Position numbers and translations under genes: made by a program. Positions 28,786 to 36,426 of a stretch of DNA of 64,000 bases are shown in pieces. The notes beneath the pieces were generated by a model that did no database searches, was not told where the DNA came from, and saw only the letters and a list, made by a program, of their open reading frames with translations. The stretch is from Aeromonas sanarellii (lineage in GTDB: Bacteria; Pseudomonadota; Gammaproteobacteria; Enterobacterales; Aeromonadaceae): NCBI RefSeq assembly GCF_000820085.1, contig NZ_CDBN01000091.1, positions 62,001 through 126,000 on the forward strand, given 5' to 3'. The stretch's first letter is position 1, and each line of letters begins with the position of its first letter.

Positions 28786-29931
28786 CCTCGTGACGAGATC
28801 CCCCTCGGCGAGCAACTTCTGTGACCAGGCTCGCGCATGTTGCTGCCAGTGTGCGGCATGGATCGGCCATTGGGCCCAGAGTTCGCGCACATCGTGCCCA
28901 TGATTGAGGGCGTGATTGAAGGCGCGCAGCCACAGCGCCGCGTCGGTCGGCAGCGCCGCCAGATAGTGCGTGAGGAAGTCGTCCAGCTTGGCGATGTGAG
29001 CCTCGTCGTCCTGGGGATAGATGTGCCACAGGAAGGGCCTTGCCGCCCACTGGGCCCGCACGAAGGAGTCTTCCCCCCGCACCAGGTTGAGATCGCAGCT
29101 CCACAGCAGCCGGTCGTAACCGGCCTGATCCGTCATCGGCAGCAGCTTGATGCACAGGCTCCCCGCCTGCAGCAGATCTCCCGCTTGGGCCGTAGGGATG
29201 GCGTCTGCCAGCCCGGCCCCGGTGAGCACGTCCTCGAGGGCGCGCCCGAGCGGCAGCAGCAGGGTGACCGGCGTGGCGCTCTGGCTCCAGCGCTGGACCA
29301 GGCTCCTGAGCGCCGCGCTCTCATAGGTAAAGAGGCTGACCCTCAGCTCGTTTTCTCGTTTGGGTGGCAGGCCCAGGCTGGCCCAGTAGGTGGCAAGCCC
29401 CGTGTCATCCTGCTGCCAGGCATCCCGCTCGGCGATGAGCCCCTGCTCGCACAAGAGGCCGCCAGTTCTCGGCGTGAAGCCCGGGAAGAAGAAATACTTG
29501 TCGAGGCTCTGGCTGTCGACCCGCTGGGGGGAGGCGAGGCCGTGGCAATCCTCGACCCAGGCCTCGGCGCTGAGATATTCCAGGTTGATCCAGCAGGGGG
29601 GCGGGCTCTGCTCGGCCATGTGCGCAATGAAGGGGGCGGGCAGGGCGCAGGCGAAGGCCTCGATCACCACGCGTGCCGGCACGGCATTGGCGGGCAGCGC
29701 GTCGTGCCAGCGCTGGATATGGATCCCCTCGACCCACTGGGCTTCTTGTGCGGGATCCAGTCCGGGGCAGATGCGGGCAAAGCTGGCCAGATCGTCCACC
29801 CAGAGCCTGACCTTGCCGTGGCCTTCCCGCTGAAGCTGACGGGCGAGCCGCCAGGTGACGCCGATGTCGCCGAAGTTGTCCACCACGGCGCAGAAGATAT
29901 CCCAGTCAAAGGGGGGCAGGGGGCTGCTCAT
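28756..29931 (-). CDS. earP: EF-P arginine rhamnosyltransferase EarP
   Basis: A 391-residue inverting glycosyltransferase (GT-B fold, GT104) that transfers rhamnose from TDP-beta-L-rhamnose to Arg32 of EF-P. Signatures are the N-terminal [21 protein letters not shown] with the catalytic Asp region, [11 protein letters not shown] and the C-terminal donor-binding [15 protein letters not shown]. It lies directly upstream of efp. The ATG at 29931 gives the family N terminus; an in-frame upstream GTG or TTG frame does not fit. Confidence 0.96.
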   Translation of the reverse strand: MSSPLPPFDWDIFCAVVDNFGDIGVTWRLARQLQREGHGKVRLWVDDLASFARICPGLDPAQEAQWVEGIHIQRWHDALPANAVPARVVIEAFACALPAPFIAHMAEQSPPPCWINLEYLSAEAWVEDCHGLASPQRVDSQSLDKYFFFPGFTPRTGGLLCEQGLIAERDAWQQDDTGLATYWASLGLPPKRENELRVSLFTYESAALRSLVQRWSQSATPVTLLLPLGRALEDVLTGAGLADAIPTAQAGDLLQAGSLCIKLLPMTDQAGYDRLLWSCDLNLVRGEDSFVRAQWAARPFLWHIYPQDDEAHIAKLDDFLTHYLAALPTDAALWLRAFNHALNHGHDVRELWAQWPIHAAHWQQHARAWSQKLLAEGDLVTRLVKFLESRI

Positions 29932-30006
29932 GTCGGGGTCCAGATGCAAAAAAACCGGTGCGCAGGGTAGCACACCGGTGACTCGGCTTCTAACGGTCGG
30001 GCCGCC

Positions 30007-30083
30007 AACCCCCTCCCAGCGTCCCCCTTCGAAAGGGGGAGGAGTCAACACGCCCTCCCCTGGTGAAGGGGAGGGCTGGGGTT
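30007..30083. repeat. REP-like palindromic element between earP and guaC
   Basis: The element is bounded by AACCCC and GGGGTT and holds two G/C palindromes: CCCCC..GGGGG at 30023-30039 and GCCCTCCCC...GGGGAGGGC at 30052-30076. It abuts the guaC stop codon. A related CCCTCCCCTT/AAGGGGAGGG palindrome occurs at 47488-47510. Confidence 0.65.
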
Positions 30084-30087
30084 CCCG

Positions 30088-31131
30088 TTACTCCTTGCCG
30101 TAGACGTTGTTCTCCTGCTCCCGCACCCGGATGAAGGTGGTGCGCTTGGTGAGCTCTTTCAGCTGGCTGGCGCCTACGTAGGTACAGGTGGAGCGCACGC
30201 CGCCCAGAATGTCGCGCACGGCGTTCTCGACCGGACCGCGGTAGGGCAGCAGCACGGTTTTACCCTCGGAGGCGCGGTATTCGGCGACGCCACCGGCGTG
30301 CTTGTCCATGGCGCTGGAGGAGCTCATGCCGTAAAACTTCATGAAGGGTTCGCCGTCTACATCGACGATCTCGCCACCGCACTCCTCGTGGGCCGCCAGC
30401 ATGCCCCCCAGCATCACGAAGTCGGCGCCGCCGCCAAAGGCCTTGGCGACATCGCCCGGGCAGGTGCAGCCGCCGTCACCGACGATCTGGCCGCCGAGGC
30501 CGTGGGCCGCATCGGCACACTCTATGATGGCGGAGAGCTGCGGATAGCCGACCCCGGTCTTGACCCGGGTGGTGCAGACCGAGCCCGGGCCGATGCCGAC
30601 CTTGACGATGTCGGCGCCGGAGAGGATCAGCTCTTCGACCATCTCGCCAGTCACCACGTTGCCCGCCAGAATGACGTGGTTGGGGCAGGCTTCACGAATT
30701 TTGCGCACAAACTCGACGAAGTGTTCGGAGTAGCCGTTGGCCACGTCGACACAGATGAAACGCAGAGCTTCGGACATGGCGAGGATCTGGCGGGTCTTGG
30801 CGAAATCTTCAGCCGAGGTGCCGGTGGAGACCATCACATGGCCCAGCAGCGCCGGATCGGTCTCGTTGACGAAAGCTTGCCACTGCTCAAGGTTGTAGTG
30901 CTTGTGTACCGCGGTCATCATCTCGAAACCGGCCAGGGTGCGCGCCATGGCGAAGCTGCCGACGGTATCCATGTTGGCGGCGATAACGGGCACCCCCTGC
31001 CATTGGGTCTGGGTGTGCTTGAAGGTGAACTGACGGGTCAGGCTTACTTGGGAACGGCTCTTGAGGGTAGAGCGCTTGGGGCGGAACAGTACATCCTTGA
31101 AACCGAGCTTCAAGTCTTCTTCGATACGCAT
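30088..31131 (-). CDS. guaC: GMP reductase
   Basis: Converts GMP to IMP with NADPH, linking guanine and adenine nucleotide pools. The 347-residue length matches E. coli GuaC. The catalytic Cys loop is [20 protein letters not shown] and the flap region contains [15 protein letters not shown]. The ATG at 31131 follows a long leader that contains a strong terminator hairpin, which suggests control by premature termination. Confidence 0.97.
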   Translation of the reverse strand: MRIEEDLKLGFKDVLFRPKRSTLKSRSQVSLTRQFTFKHTQTQWQGVPVIAANMDTVGSFAMARTLAGFEMMTAVHKHYNLEQWQAFVNETDPALLGHVMVSTGTSAEDFAKTRQILAMSEALRFICVDVANGYSEHFVEFVRKIREACPNHVILAGNVVTGEMVEELILSGADIVKVGIGPGSVCTTRVKTGVGYPQLSAIIECADAAHGLGGQIVGDGGCTCPGDVAKAFGGGADFVMLGGMLAAHEECGGEIVDVDGEPFMKFYGMSSSSAMDKHAGGVAEYRASEGKTVLLPYRGPVENAVRDILGGVRSTCTYVGASQLKELTKRTTFIRVREQENNVYGKE

Positions 31132-31195
31132 TGCGAATTCCTTATTGAGCCTTGTGAAAGTCACTGTTGCAGTGGGCAAAATTTTCGGCAGGCAC

Positions 31196-31228
31196 AAAAA
31201 AACCGCAGGTTTTCAAGGCCTCCGGTTT
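31196..31228 (-). terminator. Terminator hairpin in the guaC 5' leader
   Basis: On the minus strand AAACCGGAGG pairs with CCTGCGGTTT (9 of 10 pairs, 9-nt loop) and is followed by seven T residues, 65 bases upstream of the guaC ATG. No minus-strand gene lies upstream, since the next gene is divergent. The hairpin must therefore act inside the guaC leader, or end an unannotated small RNA. Flanking CACTGTTG and CAACAGTG can pair around it. Confidence 0.7.
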
Positions 31229-31517
31229 ACAACAGTGTAGGGAAAAATCCCGCCGGAACAAGACTGATAATTCACGAGGCCTTGTGGTAGCCTTTGGCGT
31301 CACAACCTCAGGATGGCAGCCAGTGTCATCCAGCACCTTCCTCCCCCCATTTCTTTCTGTTCCTCCCCTCTCTGTGGGGGCATGCACTGTGTCCGGCACG
31401 GCCTGTCGCCTGCCATCGGGGTGGCCGGGGGCGGTTCGCCCCGGGCCCGGAATCCGGTTGACCCGCCGGATGGCTGTGGTACATCTGGGCGCAACATCGG
31501 CAAGGCGAGAGAGCGAG

Positions 31518-32009
31518 ATGAGCAAGAGAATGGCGAGCGCGGTCATGATGTGGGCCCTGTGTGGCAGTGCGGTGGCGGCGCCGGTCAGCTACGGCTGGAT
31601 CGAGAAGGGGGTGATCATGCCCTACGGGGTGGCGGTCAAGATGAAGCTGGATACCGGGGCGCTCACCTCCTCCCTCGATGCGCGGGAGCTTCACCACTTC
31701 AAGCGCGACGGCAAGCCCTGGGTGCGCTTCACCCTGGCGCTGACCGATGCCAACACCGACAAGGCGGTGCGCCAGACCCTGGAGCGGCCGGTGGAGCGCA
31801 GCGTGACGGTGCGCGGTGCCGGCGGCATGGAGCAGAGGCCCACGGTGACCATGAGCATCTGCGTCGGCGACAAGGTCTACAAGGAGTGGTTCACCCTGCG
31901 GGATCGCAGCGAGATGATCTACCCCGTGCTGCTGGGACGCCGGCTGCTGGCGGAGCTGGGGCCGGTGGATGCGAGCCGGACCTTCACGGTGCAGCCCAGC
32001 TGCCGCTGA
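31518..32009 (+). CDS. Exported retropepsin-like aspartic protease
   Basis: A 163-residue protein of the RimK-associated/ATP-dependent zinc protease family (COG4067). After a signal peptide (CGSAVAAP) it shows the retropepsin-like LDTGALTSSLDA motif with Asp45 and a C-terminal PVLLGRRLLAELGPVD. Family members are predicted monomer or dimer aspartic endopeptidases; the substrate is unknown. The 386-bp region upstream (31132-31517) holds the guaC leader terminator and, presumably, both divergent promoters; I see no clear coding there. Confidence 0.85.
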   Translation: MSKRMASAVMMWALCGSAVAAPVSYGWIEKGVIMPYGVAVKMKLDTGALTSSLDARELHHFKRDGKPWVRFTLALTDANTDKAVRQTLERPVERSVTVRGAGGMEQRPTVTMSICVGDKVYKEWFTLRDRSEMIYPVLLGRRLLAELGPVDASRTFTVQPSCR

Positions 32010-32027
32010 TGTTCCGTGGAGATGAAC

Positions 32028-32051
32028 AACGGGGGCCTGGCCCCCGTTTTT
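32028..32051 (+). terminator. Terminator after the retropepsin-like gene
   Basis: The stem AACGGGGGCC/GGCCCCCGTT is followed by a T-run on the plus strand, between convergent genes. Confidence 0.85.
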
Positions 32052-32077
32052 CATGGCTGGAATGCGGGCGGTGCAGC

Positions 32078-33520
32078 TCAGGCAGGGCGCAGGGGGGAGG
32101 GCAGCAGCACGCTCACTTCGAGCCCCCCTTCAGGCCGGTTGTGGATGTCGAGATCCGCCCCGTGAAGCTGGGCGATGCGCTGGACTATGGCCATGCCGAG
32201 CCCCACCCCGTCCCCCTGCTGGGGATTGACCCGGAAGAAGCGCTCGCACAGCCGTGACAGGGCGGCGGTGGGGATGCCGGGGCCGTTGTCCCGCACATCC
32301 ACCCGGACCCGGTTGCCCTCCTGGCTGACCACTACGGCGATCTCGCCGCCCACCTGGGTGTAGCGCAGGGCGTTGTCGATGAGGTTGCCGAACATCAGCT
32401 CCAGCAGCATGGCCTGCCCCATCACCTGCAGGTGGCCGGCGCCCTCCAGGGAGAGCTGCTGGTCCTTCTTCAGGGCGATGGGGGCCAGGGTGGCCAGGGT
32501 GGACTGCAGCAGCGGCTCCAGGGCCAGGCTGGCGAGCGCCGGTGTCTGCTGGTTGTCGATGCGGGCCTGGGTCAGCAGCTGGCGGATCAGGCGATCGCTG
32601 CGATCCAGGGCCAGCTGCATCTTGCGCAGCGCCTGCTCGCGGCTCTGCTCATCCTCGGCTGCCATGGCGTTCTCGCTGTGGATGCGCAGCACCGCCAGCG
32701 GGGTGCGCAGCTCGTGGGCCGCCTCGTTGGTGAACTGCTTCTCCCGCTCCAGGGTGTCGGCCAGGGTGTGCATCAGGCGGTTGATCTCCCCCACCAGCGG
32801 CGTCAACTCCTCGGCCTTGATGGCCAGGTTGAGCGGGCTCAGGTTGGCGGGGTGCCGCTCGCCGATGGCTTGCGCCAGCAAGTGCAGCGGGGCCAGGCCA
32901 CGGGTGACCAGCCACCACAGCAGGCCGAGCAGGAAGGGCAGGGTGATGAAGAGCGGCAGCATGGTGAGGGTGGCCATCTTGCTGGCCAGCTCGCCCCGCT
33001 CGTCGTCCCGCTCCGCGACGATGAGCCAGGTCTGCTCATCCTCGTTGTAGAGGGTGAAGGTGCGCCAGTCGTGGCCGTCGCGATGCACGGCGCCAAAGCC
33101 CAGCTCCGGCTTGCCGAACAGCTGGCGCGGCGCGCTGGGGGAGCGCAGCAGTATGTTGCCCTCGCCGTCGGTCAGCTGGAAGGTGAGGTTGCGCTCGAAC
33201 TCGTGGCCATAGGGGGTGAACTCGTTGTCCTGTCCGATCTGGCCGAAGCCGCTCGGCTCCTGGTGGGGGGCGTTCGGCACGGCCTGCTCCCACTCCTGAT
33301 AGATGGCGCCGTTGCTCGGCAGGTCGCCGCGCTGTTTCAGATAGCGGTCGAGCAGCTGGTTGGTGATGCGGGCGGACTGGGCCAGACGGGCATCAAACAG
33401 CTCCTCCATCTCGTGATTGGCCTCCAGATAGCCGATGAGGCCGCTGACGGCGAGGCTGACGCTGACCAGGGCCAGGATGCCGGAGAGCAGGAAGCGGCGG
33501 ATGGAGCGGACGCGACTCAT
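32078..33520 (-). CDS. Sensor histidine kinase, QseC/PmrB-like
   Basis: A 480-residue inner-membrane kinase with helix 1 (about 10-30), a periplasmic sensor (about 31-184), helix 2 (about 185-206), HAMP, a dimerisation domain with phospho-acceptor His269 in NEAAHELRTPL, an N box (NLIDNALRYT) and G boxes (DNGPGIP, GVGLGMAIV). It overlaps the response regulator by 4 bases. The signal cannot be inferred. The pair is downstream of the acyl-ligase/oxidase operon on the same strand. Confidence 0.94.
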   Translation of the reverse strand: MSRVRSIRRFLLSGILALVSVSLAVSGLIGYLEANHEMEELFDARLAQSARITNQLLDRYLKQRGDLPSNGAIYQEWEQAVPNAPHQEPSGFGQIGQDNEFTPYGHEFERNLTFQLTDGEGNILLRSPSAPRQLFGKPELGFGAVHRDGHDWRTFTLYNEDEQTWLIVAERDDERGELASKMATLTMLPLFITLPFLLGLLWWLVTRGLAPLHLLAQAIGERHPANLSPLNLAIKAEELTPLVGEINRLMHTLADTLEREKQFTNEAAHELRTPLAVLRIHSENAMAAEDEQSREQALRKMQLALDRSDRLIRQLLTQARIDNQQTPALASLALEPLLQSTLATLAPIALKKDQQLSLEGAGHLQVMGQAMLLELMFGNLIDNALRYTQVGGEIAVVVSQEGNRVRVDVRDNGPGIPTAALSRLCERFFRVNPQQGDGVGLGMAIVQRIAQLHGADLDIHNRPEGGLEVSVLLPSPLRPA

Positions 33521-34209
33521 GGGGCCGGGGCTCCCTTGCCGCCCGTGACATCGAGCTGGGGCACTATGTAGCCGACGCCGCGGATGTTGCGGATGAGCTC
33601 GGGGAAGAACTTCTTGCGCAGGTGGTGGATGTGCACCTCCACCGCGTTGCTCTCGGCCCCCTCGTCCCAGCCGTAGAGGCTCTGCTGCAGCTGATCCCGG
33701 CTCAGGACCCGGCCGCTCTGGGTGATGAGCTCCTGCAACAGCTTGTATTCGTGGGGGGTCAGCCTGACCGGCTCGCCTCGATAGGTGACCTGCTGTGACG
33801 CCGGATAGAGCAGCAGCTCGCCGTACTCCAGCTCGGCCTGGGCCTGCCCCTTGCTGCGGCGCACCAGGGCGCGCAGGCGGGCGTTGAGCTCCTGCAGGGC
33901 GAAGGGCTTGACCATGTAGTCGTCGGAGCCCGCATCGAGCCCCAGCACCCGGTCGTCCAGGGCATCCCGGGCGGTGAGGATGAGCACCGGCAGGGTCTGC
34001 CCTTCCCGGCGCAGCTTGCGCAGCAGGCTGATGCCGTCGATATCCGGCAGGTTGAGGTCAAGGATGAGGGCGGCGAACTCCTCGCTCTTGAGCGCCGACA
34101 GGGCGGGCAGCCCCTGTTGCAGCCAGTCCACCGTGTAGCCGCTGCCGCGCAGGGCATCCACCATGCCGTCCCCCAGCATCACATCATCTTCCACCAACAG
34201 GATCCGCAT
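33517..34209 (-). CDS. OmpR-family response regulator, QseB/PmrA-like
   Basis: A 230-residue regulator with receiver domain (acidic pocket VEDD, phospho-acceptor Asp51 in LILDLNLPD, Lys in MVKPF) and an OmpR winged helix (LTPHEYKLLQELI, RKKFFPELIRNIRGVGY). Partner of the kinase that follows. The C terminus has a short GGKGAPAP extension. A perfect 11-bp inverted repeat lies 22 bp upstream of its start. Confidence 0.94.
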   Translation of the reverse strand: MRILLVEDDVMLGDGMVDALRGSGYTVDWLQQGLPALSALKSEEFAALILDLNLPDIDGISLLRKLRREGQTLPVLILTARDALDDRVLGLDAGSDDYMVKPFALQELNARLRALVRRSKGQAQAELEYGELLLYPASQQVTYRGEPVRLTPHEYKLLQELITQSGRVLSRDQLQQSLYGWDEGAESNAVEVHIHHLRKKFFPELIRNIRGVGYIVPQLDVTGGKGAPAP

Positions 34210-34230
34210 TATCTTCTCCCTCAAACGACA

Positions 34231-34260
34231 CTGCCCACCAGTATGCAAGCTGGTGGGCAG
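34231..34260. promoter_or_regulatory. Perfect inverted repeat upstream of the response regulator
   Basis: Arms CTGCCCACCAG and CTGGTGGGCAG (11 bp each) with an 8-nt loop, between the TPR gene and the response regulator. No T-run follows on the minus strand, so it is not a typical terminator. It may be an RNA hairpin separating the two parts of the transcript or an operator. Confidence 0.55.
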
Positions 34261-34290
34261 AGTTTAAATAGCGCACTGATCTGCTTGCGT

Positions 34291-34923
34291 TTACAGCTTG
34301 GCGAGGCGCTCGCGGATCTCCGCCCTGCGCCCCTCGTCCGCCACCTCGCGGCCCGGTCTGGCGGGGGCGGCCAGGGCCTTGTCCAGGTAGATCCTTGCCT
34401 GCACCTTGTCCCCCTGATCCAGCAGGAAGTCGCCGTAGAAGAAGTTGGGGTCGATGCCGGTGGGGTTGATGGCCAGCGCCTGCTTGAGCAGTTGCTCCGC
34501 CTTCTCGTCATCGCCGAACCCGACCGGCCAGCCCGGCACCTGGTAGTAGAGGGAGCCCAGGCTGGTGTAGGCCGAGCCGTCCAGCGCAGCGGGATCCTGC
34601 TTGATGGCGATCTCCAGCCTGGCCTTGGCCTCCTTCACCAGGCCCAGCGCTCCCAGGCCACCCTTGGCGCCGGCCCAGGTGCTCTTGACGATGGCGGACC
34701 AGATCAGCAGATCGGTGCGAAACGCCTCCTTGGCGCTCGCCTCATCGGCCTTTGCACTCAGGGTCTCCAGGCAGCTCTCCTTGGCCTTGCCGGTCTGCTG
34801 GTACTGGCAGTGGGCCCACTGCTGCTGGATGGTGGGCAGGGCATCGGCGGCCTGGGCCTGCATGATTCCCAGGGTGAGCAGCAGGGCGCCCAGGGCGATA
34901 CGGGGGGATGTGGCGTGTTTCAT
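34291..34923 (-). CDS. Exported TPR protein (TatT-like)
   Basis: A 210-residue periplasmic protein with a signal peptide (MQAQA-AD) and helical TPR-like repeats (YTSLGSLYYQVPGWPVGFGD, ALAINPTGIDPNFFYGDFLL). The pattern resembles TRAP-transporter-associated TatT proteins, though no TRAP genes are present. Its ATG lies one base after the SDR stop, so it belongs to the same operon. A role in binding or moving the operon's product in the periplasm is possible but unproven. Confidence 0.8.
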   Translation of the reverse strand: MKHATSPRIALGALLLTLGIMQAQAADALPTIQQQWAHCQYQQTGKAKESCLETLSAKADEASAKEAFRTDLLIWSAIVKSTWAGAKGGLGALGLVKEAKARLEIAIKQDPAALDGSAYTSLGSLYYQVPGWPVGFGDDEKAEQLLKQALAINPTGIDPNFFYGDFLLDQGDKVQARIYLDKALAAPARPGREVADEGRRAEIRERLAKL

Positions 34924-34924
34924 C

Positions 34925-35773
34925 TCAATGTTCCTTCTCGTTCGTGGCACAGGGGGGCGGGCTCTGGTGCCCGGTGGCAAGGGGGAGCGAGCGGCGGGCG
35001 TGGCGCTCGATGACGGGATGCTGTCTGGCCAGCGCCCTGTCCACCACGGCGGGCAGCAGGGCGTTGAGCCGCACGAACAGCTTCTCCGGCCAGCCGAGCC
35101 AGCTGCGGCGTGTCTCGTTGCACAGGGCGATGACGGCCTCCTCGGCCACGTCCTGGGGGCTGTCGGTGTGGGTGCCGAGCTCGGCATTCATGGCGTAGGC
35201 CGCCTCGGAATTGAGGTGGGTGCGGGTGGCGCGGGGGGCGAAGTGCAGCACCTTGATGCCGGTGCCCTCCAGCTCCCGCCCCAGCGCCTCGCTGAAGCCC
35301 CGCAGGGCGAACTTGCTGGCGCAGTAGACGCTGTACCCGGCATAGCCGATGGCCCCCAGGCTGGAACCTATGTTCATGATGATCGCGGGCTTGCGCAGCC
35401 TCGGCAGCAGGGCGCGGGTGAGCTGGATGGGGGCCTCGACGTTGAGCAGCAGCTGGCGCTCGACCTGCTCGCTGCTCTGATCCTCCAGCCAGGCAAACTG
35501 GTTGCAGCCCGCGCCGTTGATCAGCACGTCCAGCCCCTCGTCCAGGGCCGGGTGCTGCAACAGCCTGGCCCGCTCCTGGGGCGAGCCCAGATCGGCGGTC
35601 ACCGTCTGGTGGCGCTCCGGATGCGGCAGCTCCTTGCGCAGGCGTTCCAGGGCGCCGGCCCTGCGTCCGTGCAGCAGCAGGTGTGCGCCCTGGGCCGCCA
35701 GCTCCATGGCCAGGGCCTCGCCTATGCCGCCGCTGGCGCCGGTGAGCAGTATGCGTTTTCCTTCGAGCTTCAT
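34925..35773 (-). CDS. Short-chain dehydrogenase/reductase
   Basis: A 282-residue classical SDR with cofactor motif TGASGGIGEALA, NGAG, the catalytic Ser (NIGSSLGAIG) and YxxxK (YCASK). The Arg residues in HGRRAGALERLR suggest NADP(H). It probably reduces a carbonyl made by the neighbouring ligase and oxidase. Its ATG overlaps the oxidase stop by 4 bases. A C-terminal extension of about 30 residues is low-complexity. Confidence 0.9.
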   Translation of the reverse strand: MKLEGKRILLTGASGGIGEALAMELAAQGAHLLLHGRRAGALERLRKELPHPERHQTVTADLGSPQERARLLQHPALDEGLDVLINGAGCNQFAWLEDQSSEQVERQLLLNVEAPIQLTRALLPRLRKPAIIMNIGSSLGAIGYAGYSVYCASKFALRGFSEALGRELEGTGIKVLHFAPRATRTHLNSEAAYAMNAELGTHTDSPQDVAEEAVIALCNETRRSWLGWPEKLFVRLNALLPAVVDRALARQHPVIERHARRSLPLATGHQSPPPCATNEKEH

Positions 35774-36426
35774 TGGCCGGATCCCGTGAGCTGATAGAGC
35801 ATGTCGCCATAGAGGCGGTAGACCACGCGGGCCGCGTGAATGATGGCGGCCTGATCGGCCTGGTCTTCCACCCGGTTCATCAGGGATTCGAAGAACTTGA
35901 GGTGCTCCTGATCCAGGGCGCCGTGGGAGCTGAGGTAGCTCATCGCCTGGGGCGGCAGACCCAGACCGCTCCTGAGCTGATCGGCGATGGTCAGGGCGAT
36001 GGCGACGCTGGTGCCCTCCAGCACCTGCACCATGCCGAAGAAGCCCATGGGGTTGCCGCGCTGGATCTGGTCGTAGAGGAAGGCGACCATCAGCTCGATG
36101 GGGAGCCCGGGCCGGCCGTGGCGCACCGCCTCGGCATCGCCGCCGCAGGCGCGGATGTCATTGAGGATCCACTCCTGGTGGCCGTACTCCTCGTCGATGT
36201 ACTCGCGGATGGCGCCGCGCACCCACTCGTACTCCTGCCCCAGCCTGCCGCCGGTGGCCATCAGCAGCGGCACCGTGTGGCGCACGTGGTAATAGGCCTG
36301 TGCCAGGAAGGCGAGGTAGGTCTCCCGGCTGATGTCGCCACGGCGGCAGGCCTCGATGATGGGAGCATTGAACAGGCGCTCGCGCTCGCCGGCGGTGGCT
36401 TGTTGCAGGGTCTGATAGAAACTCAT
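35770..36426 (-). CDS. Heme-oxygenase-like diiron oxidase (TenA/UndA-like)
   Basis: A 218-residue all-helical protein of the iron-containing redox enzyme family (TenA-like/HDO fold). Candidate metal ligands are E80-x2-H83 (DEEYGHQEW), E137 (VLEGTS) and H175 (LDQEHLKFFE), a spacing seen in HDO oxidases such as UndA, which turns fatty acids into terminal alkenes. It lies between an acyl-AMP/CoA ligase and an SDR with 4-bp overlaps on both sides. This suggests it oxidises or cleaves an acyl chain. The reaction is inferred, not shown. Confidence 0.82.
   Translation of the reverse strand: MSFYQTLQQATAGERERLFNAPIIEACRRGDISRETYLAFLAQAYYHVRHTVPLLMATGGRLGQEYEWVRGAIREYIDEEYGHQEWILNDIRACGGDAEAVRHGRPGLPIELMVAFLYDQIQRGNPMGFFGMVQVLEGTSVAIALTIADQLRSGLGLPPQAMSYLSSHGALDQEHLKFFESLMNRVEDQADQAAIIHAARVVYRLYGDMLYQLTGSGQ

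Noticed and set aside
34210-34290. Treating the dyad at 34231-34260 as the transcription terminator of the acyl operon
   Set aside because: The stem is strong but no T-run follows it on the minus strand, so read-through into the regulator gene is likely.
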